Assembly: GCA_937959175.1 (NCBI GenBank)
Contig: CALGAS010000188.1
Location: forward strand, 1-6,450
Length of the DNA stretch: 6,450 nucleotides
From: an uncultured bacterium
Lineage (GTDB): Bacteria > Planctomycetota > Planctomycetia > Pirellulales > UBA1268
Direction: 5' to 3'
Both the position numbers and the translations under genes were made by a program. Below, one piece after another: positions 5,351-6,450 of this stretch (position 1 is the first letter of the stretch; every line of letters starts with the position of its first letter). The notes beneath the pieces were generated by a model. It saw nothing but the letters and a program-made list of their open reading frames with translations, did no database searches and was not told the origin of the DNA.

Positions 5351-6450
5351 ATGCACGATCTTTCCGGCCACGGAGAGCCGCCGGCCACCACCGGCTCGCA
5401 AAACTCAGCCCGGACGCTGGCTGGAATCGGAGCGGCCGTCGCGGTTTACCTGGTCGCCGCCGTGCTCCAGCTGCCCCAGCATGGTCGTGATTTGCTGGTC
5501 GAGGCACAAGCCGGTCATGCCAGCCACGCCGGCTCCCACGATTCAGCCGACAACGCCGGCGGCCAGGAGGGGCCAGGAGCCGATGATCACGACCCCGGGG
5601 TGGCGGACGAACCAGACCACGCCGACGACCACCACGCCGACGACCACCACGCCGCCGGGCCGGCACCTCCGATCTACACGGTGATCCCGTTTGTCGTGCT
5701 GCTGGCACTGATCGCCATCTTGCCGCTGATCCCGAGCCTGGCCCACTGGTGGGAGCACAACTCCAGCAAGTTTTTGGTGGCCTCAATCCTGGCGTTGGTG
5801 ACGCTCGCCTATTACGTGGCGGTCCACCCCGACTCCGTCGAACTCCACTTTCCCGCTCACGGCCTCACCGAACCGGCCACCGGCGGACTCTCCTGGGCCG
5901 TGGCCGGCACGGTGCTCGTCAACGCCCTCTGTGCGGAGTACATCCCATTTATCCTGCTCTTGTTTTCGCTCTACACGATCACCGGGGGCGTGCGGATTGA
6001 GGGTGATCTCGAGGCGACGCCCACCACCAACGCGGCCTTTATCGGAATCGGGGCCCTGGCGGCGAGTTTCATCGGAACGACCGGGGCGGCCATGCTCCTG
6101 ATCCGGCCGCTGCTCGAGACGAACAAGCAGCGGCGGCACGTCGTCCACACCGTGGTCTTTTTCATTTTCCTGGTCTGCAACTGCGGCGGCTGCCTGCTGC
6201 CGATCGGCGACCCACCGCTGTTTCTCGGCTACCTCCAGGGCGTGGACTTCCTCTGGACGATGTCGCTCTGGAAGGAGTGGCTGTTTGTCAATCTGATCGT
6301 GCTGGCTGTGTACTGGCTCTGGGACAGGTTTTTGGCCTATCCCCAGGAGAGCCGCCGCGACCTCTCCCGCGACGAGCGAACCGCCCGGAGCCTGCGGGTA
6401 TCGGGGCTCTGGCCCAACGCCCCGCTGATGGCGGGCGTGATCGCGGCGGT
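5351..6450 (+). CDS. NhaD/CitMHS_2-like Na+/H+ antiporter, 3' end outside the window
   Basis: 366 residues are visible and the frame is still open at the window end. The ATG at 5351 has AGGGA just upstream; an in-frame ATG at 5309 would add 14 residues but lacks such a site. From residue about 108 the protein matches ion-transporter-superfamily antiporters, annotated in planctomycetes as sodium:proton antiporter or CitMHS_2 (putative citrate transport). Motifs are VIPFVVLLALIAILPLI, HWWEHN, ALCAEYIPFILLLFSLYTITGG, GTTGAAMLLIRPLLETN, HTVVFFIFLVCN and LPIGDPPLFLGYLQGV. TM segments lie near 110-130, 141-157, 182-211, 228-253, 265-285 and 309-325. Ahead of this core are an additional hydrophobic segment (22-41) and a His/Asp-rich stretch (44-100). 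The protein would exchange Na+ for H+ across the inner membrane; the actual substrate is inferred, not proven. It is transcribed away from the mfnB operon. Confidence 0.85.
   Translation, partial: MHDLSGHGEPPATTGSQNSARTLAGIGAAVAVYLVAAVLQLPQHGRDLLVEAQAGHASHAGSHDSADNAGGQEGPGADDHDPGVADEPDHADDHHADDHHAAGPAPPIYTVIPFVVLLALIAILPLIPSLAHWWEHNSSKFLVASILALVTLAYYVAVHPDSVELHFPAHGLTEPATGGLSWAVAGTVLVNALCAEYIPFILLLFSLYTITGGVRIEGDLEATPTTNAAFIGIGALAASFIGTTGAAMLLIRPLLETNKQRRHVVHTVVFFIFLVCNCGGCLLPIGDPPLFLGYLQGVDFLWTMSLWKEWLFVNLIVLAVYWLWDRFLAYPQESRRDLSRDERTARSLRVSGLWPNAPLMAGVIAA
5624..5653 (+). repeat. Two tandem 15-bp copies coding for DDHHA
   Basis: GACGACCACCACGCC occurs twice in direct succession, preceded by a partial copy (GACCACGCC, 5615-5623). 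The copies encode residues 92-101 of the antiporter (DDHHA twice) inside the His/Asp-rich segment. The exact DNA identity suggests slippage or recent duplication. Confidence 0.8.

Noticed and set aside
4825..5490. 221-residue + strand open frame across the membrane protein and the antiporter start
   Set aside because: It is Arg/Pro-rich, crosses two well-supported genes in other frames and has no recognisable domain.
5624..5653. CRISPR-like or mobile-element direct repeat
   Set aside because: The copies are only 15 bp, directly adjacent without spacers, in frame and coding for DDHHA; a coding microsatellite explains them.

Overview
The window is GC-rich (roughly 65-70% by eye) and fully bacterial in layout, with about 90% coding density. 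Its proteins point to a planctomycete, most likely of the Pirellulales type. The clues are an Ala/Leu-rich LRR-like repeat protein of a style common in that phylum, an STN-like protein, a methanofuran-pathway enzyme (MfnB) in a bacterial context, a secreted TPR protein with a Pro-rich linker, and a NhaD/CitMHS_2-type antiporter. The taxonomic call is inference. There is no rRNA, tRNA, CRISPR array, insertion sequence or phage gene in the window.

Left part (2-2178, + strand). The 3' part of a gene for a protein with a C-terminal STN-like (secretin/TonB short N-terminal) domain overlaps by ATGA the start of a 513-residue exported protein. That protein is built from about fifteen 22-27-residue LRR-like repeats. 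The pair looks translationally coupled. A 42-bp convergent gap separates it from the next block.

Middle part (2221-5260, - strand). Read in the direction of transcription, this block holds four genes. They are a two-TM membrane protein with a soluble C-terminal domain (GTG start, 5260), mfnB ((5-formylfuran-3-yl)methyl phosphate synthase), a small polyhydroxyalkanoic-acid-system (PHA_gran_rgn) protein, and an exported six-TPR protein. The first three are 25-39 bp apart and look like one operon. The TPR gene follows after a 282-bp gap filled with inverted repeats, including a perfect 7-3-7 palindrome that overlaps a weak candidate promoter, so it may be a separate unit.

Right part (5351-6450, + strand). 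A divergent gene encodes the N-terminal 366 residues of a Na+/H+ antiporter-like transporter, which runs off the window. It carries an unusual extra N-terminal TM segment and a His/Asp-rich segment ahead of the conserved core. The 90-bp gap at 5261-5350 must hold both divergent start regions.

No single well-known system spans the window. The parts most worth a second look are the palindrome-rich 3250-3531 gap, the membrane protein/mfnB/PHA operon, the coupled STN plus repeat-protein pair, and the His-rich extension of the antiporter.
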